Assembly (NCBI GenBank): GCA_000333855.2
Contig: CM007319.1
Coordinates: 1,050,639 to 1,114,638, forward strand
Source: Endotrypanum monterogeii
Taxonomy: Eukaryota; Euglenozoa; Kinetoplastea; Trypanosomatida; Trypanosomatidae
Direction: 5' to 3'
Length of the DNA: 64,000 bases
Part shown: positions 61,609-64,000 of the stretch, in pieces
Numbering within the stretch: the stretch's first letter is position 1
Layout of the letters: the number at the start of each line of letters is the position of its first letter
Made by a program: the position numbers and the translations under genes
Notes under the pieces: generated by a model
What the model saw: only the letters and a program-made list of their open reading frames with translations
What the model was told of the DNA's origin: nothing
Database searches by the model: none

Positions 61609-62835
61609 TTACGCCTCACGCGCCCGCTTTCGCTCGAGCAGAATCTCAGTGATCCTTACTCTCTCCTCCGCCGCGGGACCCACTTCGTCCATGATGAGTG
61701 GCTCCTTGCACCCCGGACAGAGCACGCCACAATCCTCTCCGTCGTCCTCTAGGACATGCGACTCGTCGAAGGCTTCCTCCGTCATTTTTGTGAAGCAGGG
61801 GTGACAGATGAGTCGGCTGCAGCATGGCAACCTCATCGCCTCGCTCGCAAGGCTGTTGTGCAGGACGCAGTTCAAAGCCGCAGTGGCTGGTTTCGCCGTC
61901 GCGGGCGATGTGACCACAGTGGTAGCTGAGGTGTCAAGTACACTCAACTGGTTGGTAGCATCCTCTGCGCTCATGTTTGATTCATGCAGATGCATGTCAT
62001 CGACATCAGTGGAATTCGAAATGCCACTGCTGATGCCTGCGATTGAGATGGCGGTGAACACCGACGGGTCTACACGGCGCTTCACTAGCCGGTGGTCACG
62101 TGTAATGAACTTGGGGGCAGGGTCGTCCATGGTGCATTCCACCAACATGCTCTCCGGTATCCCTACTGGAAACGACAATACCTTCATTGCCTTACCACCT
62201 TTAGCGGATGGGCAGTGCTGGATGAGATGGCCGCCCTTGCCGCAGTTGTGGCAAATGTACCCCTTTGGCGGTGGGCGAAAGTTCTCCTCCATGTGTGCGC
62301 GGAAGTCGTCACCGCGACCGCGGCCAGCCCCAAAAACAAGGTCGCTACCGGCACCCCCTCCCATTCCGCCACGACCGCCGCCCATGCCTCCTCGACCTCC
62401 GCGTCCCCCACGACGAAAGCGACTGCTCACCTCATCAATGCCCGTGTCCAGGGCAGCCTCGGCCTGCAGCTGAGCGATTCGTTCTTCCTCCGTGAGCGTT
62501 TCTCTGTCACCGAAACCCGCCGACCCGGGGTAGGAGGAGCTCGCCGTGTTCTCCAGCGGGAACGGAGGCGGCGCGAACTTGGGACGTGTCATGAAAAACG
62601 GCTTTCCACTGTGTGTCTGCCGAACGACGTCTACCACCGCATACGCCGGCAGATCCTCGTCGGGGTGAAGAAGGGCGGTGCTGCCGGCAAGAAAGACATT
62701 GATTTCCTCTGGCGGCGCACAAAGTTTGGCTGCTATCGCCTGCTGCGCGTCACGGCATGATATGACGCTGCCCTCCATGTCGATTGTGCCCACATGATTG
62801 CTGGATTTGAGTCGAAAGGTGATGGAGGCGACCAT
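61609..62835 (-). CDS. MPE1: Mpe1/RBBP6-like 3'-end processing factor (DWNN, zinc knuckle, RING)
   Basis: This 408-residue protein starts MVASITFRLKSSNHVGTIDM. Residues 1-77 form a ubiquitin-like DWNN domain (ITFRLKSS, GSVISCRDAQQAI, EEINVFLAGSTALLHPDEDL, YAVVDVVR). An RGG-rich stretch (141-175) precedes a CCHC knuckle, CHNCGKGGHLIQHC (195-208), preceded by PPPKGYI, then the VPIGIPESML-like block (FPVGIPESMLVE). The C-terminal part (about 335-395) is RING/U-box-like, with CCSRLICHPCF and CPGCKEPL. This order is that of yeast Mpe1 and human RBBP6, subunits of the nuclear cleavage and polyadenylation complex. In trypanosomatids polyadenylation is coupled to downstream trans-splicing. The ATG at 62833-62835 is the start because the upstream codons encode TA/GA repeat. 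Confidence 0.93.
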   Translation of the reverse strand: MVASITFRLKSSNHVGTIDMEGSVISCRDAQQAIAAKLCAPPEEINVFLAGSTALLHPDEDLPAYAVVDVVRQTHSGKPFFMTRPKFAPPPFPLENTASSSYPGSAGFGDRETLTEEERIAQLQAEAALDTGIDEVSSRFRRGGRGGRGGMGGGRGGMGGGAGSDLVFGAGRGRGDDFRAHMEENFRPPPKGYICHNCGKGGHLIQHCPSAKGGKAMKVLSFPVGIPESMLVECTMDDPAPKFITRDHRLVKRRVDPSVFTAISIAGISSGISNSTDVDDMHLHESNMSAEDATNQLSVLDTSATTVVTSPATAKPATAALNCVLHNSLASEAMRLPCCSRLICHPCFTKMTEEAFDESHVLEDDGEDCGVLCPGCKEPLIMDEVGPAAEERVRITEILLERKRAREA

Positions 62836-62969
62836 TCCGAGAATGCATGAAATACCCTGTGAAATTCTTGCACCAGAAGAAACAAAACAAAAATGCAAGG
62901 GCGTGCGTGTCAGGCGCGTTCCACAACAAATCGATAACGGGAAGGTGCAGTACCAGAAGTAAGGGAGGT

Positions 62970-63007
<38 letters not shown>

Positions 63008-64000
63008 TGAGGCGGGCTCGAAAGCAGATCCAGAATCTTATGTGTATATGTAAACACGCGTTTGTGTGTGTGTATTGGGGGGGGGGGGATTCAATGACGC
63101 AGCAGTAAAAGAGGTGCTCCACAAAAAAGTACTCCAAGACACCGTCGAGTGCACAAGAGACGTCCTCGGGAAGGAGGATGAACACGTAATGTGACAAGAG
63201 AAGAGTCGTCGCTTGACGCAGACGTACGAGCGAATGACCTCTCTGACCCGTCACGGTTTCGGACCACAGTGCGCCCCGTGAAGATAATGAAATTGTATAT
63301 ATATATTACTTTTTTTTTTTTGGTCTGCCACTGCGGGCGTGGTTTATTAAGCCTCAGGAAATGAATGCGTTGGTATGAATATGAAAAAATAAAAGTGCCG
63401 TAGGTTGGGGAGACGGGAAAGAATCGTAATCCTACTCAGGAAAGCTAAGAGGGAAATGCGACTGGATATGTAAGAAACTTGACATCGAAATTCGACTGGA
63501 GCTGGCCTACCTTGGTTGTTGGTAGAAGTCTACGCACAGTAGACTCCCTTCCTTCGCGTATTAGAGGGTAGACGTAAAACTTCTTAAAAGTCCAGTACCT
63601 GGGGCGTCTACCAACTTCCCAATAAATGGAGCCCCACAGAAATCATAATCTACGGGTGGAAGGGGGAAAGGAGTACTAGGCACCTCACCCAGGTCAGCCC
63701 ATTAAAAATATATACGACGTTTTTTTTGCATTGTATTCCTTTCAGGAGACGGTTCGCCTTCGCTGTTTGTTTCGTGTCTTCAAGCTCTGAGGATCAAATT
63801 CTGTTGTTAGCGTGTTCCAGAATTTTAAAAAGTTAGTGCTAAAGTTGAAAGAAAAAAAAAGGAGGAGATAAGAGGAGAAAAACACCAAGTCCAATCAAAA
63901 TATATATATATATAAAACATATATATTCAAGTAAAAGACATAACAAGACGCCTTGTATTTATGTGTGTTACACTATGTATACTTGTAAAACGTTATCTGC
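62836..64000. repeat. Intergenic sequence to the right edge
   Basis: A (TA)n at about 62968-62988 joined to (GA)n at 62989-63006 lies 130-170 bases upstream of the Mpe1-like start; on the sense strand this gives (CT)n, a likely pyrimidine tract. A G-run lies at 63077-63088. A (TA)n lies near 63899-63913. No gene is seen to the edge. The next gene upstream should lie beyond 64,000. Confidence 0.6.

Overview
The window looks like trypanosomatid (kinetoplastid) nuclear DNA. Every recognisable gene lies on the minus strand, genes are intronless, and they are separated by about 0.7-2 kb of poly-pyrimidine, poly-A and dinucleotide-repeat DNA of the kind used for trans-splicing and polyadenylation. 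This is the layout of one polycistronic transcription unit read from right (64,000) to left (1), with no strand switch seen. A glyoxalase I extremely close to the Leishmania enzyme, which African trypanosomes lack, points to Leishmaniinae or a relative. Base composition seems lower in GC than classical Leishmania. I cannot name the species. Two N runs (19,389-19,538 and 38,737-38,756) show that it is a draft scaffold.

Layout in transcription order (right to left): Mpe1/RBBP6-type mRNA 3'-end processing factor; NDUFA12-type complex I protein; isoprenylcysteine carboxyl methyltransferase; PAF-acetylhydrolase-like lipase; a small putative CxxC protein; glyoxalase I; a membrane-anchored AlkB-like protein with no iron ligands; a mitochondrial RNase D-type exonuclease with zinc knuckles; mitochondrial DnaJ; two small genes that appear frameshifted; a TPR protein; a DENN-domain protein; a large PPR protein; a TYW4-type (LCM + Kelch + JmjC) wybutosine enzyme; dolichol kinase; a 1,096-aa coiled-coil protein; a 6.1-kb gene-poor stretch with possible retroposon relics and an assembly gap; a Tctex-type dynein light chain; a DUF5939/degenerate-cyclase protein; a SpoU methyltransferase; TRAPPC1/Bet5; a pseudokinase; a small basic protein; and the 5' part of an unknown gene that runs off the left edge.

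The genes do not form one pathway, as expected for such units. There is a loose mitochondrial theme (DnaJ, RNase D, PPR, SpoU, NDUFA12, AlkB-like) and a membrane/lipid/trafficking theme (dolichol kinase, ICMT, PAF-AH, TRAPPC1, DENN). Start codons were chosen as the first sensible ATG after the low-complexity leader, since in-frame upstream extensions encode only repeat sequence or use non-ATG codons.

The points most worth checking are three proteins that keep a catalytic fold but appear to have lost its active site (pseudokinase, cyclase-like, AlkB-like), the fused TYW4-JmjC enzyme with its iron ligands intact, two small genes broken by apparent single-base homopolymer errors, and a mis-assembled duplicated segment around the second gap.
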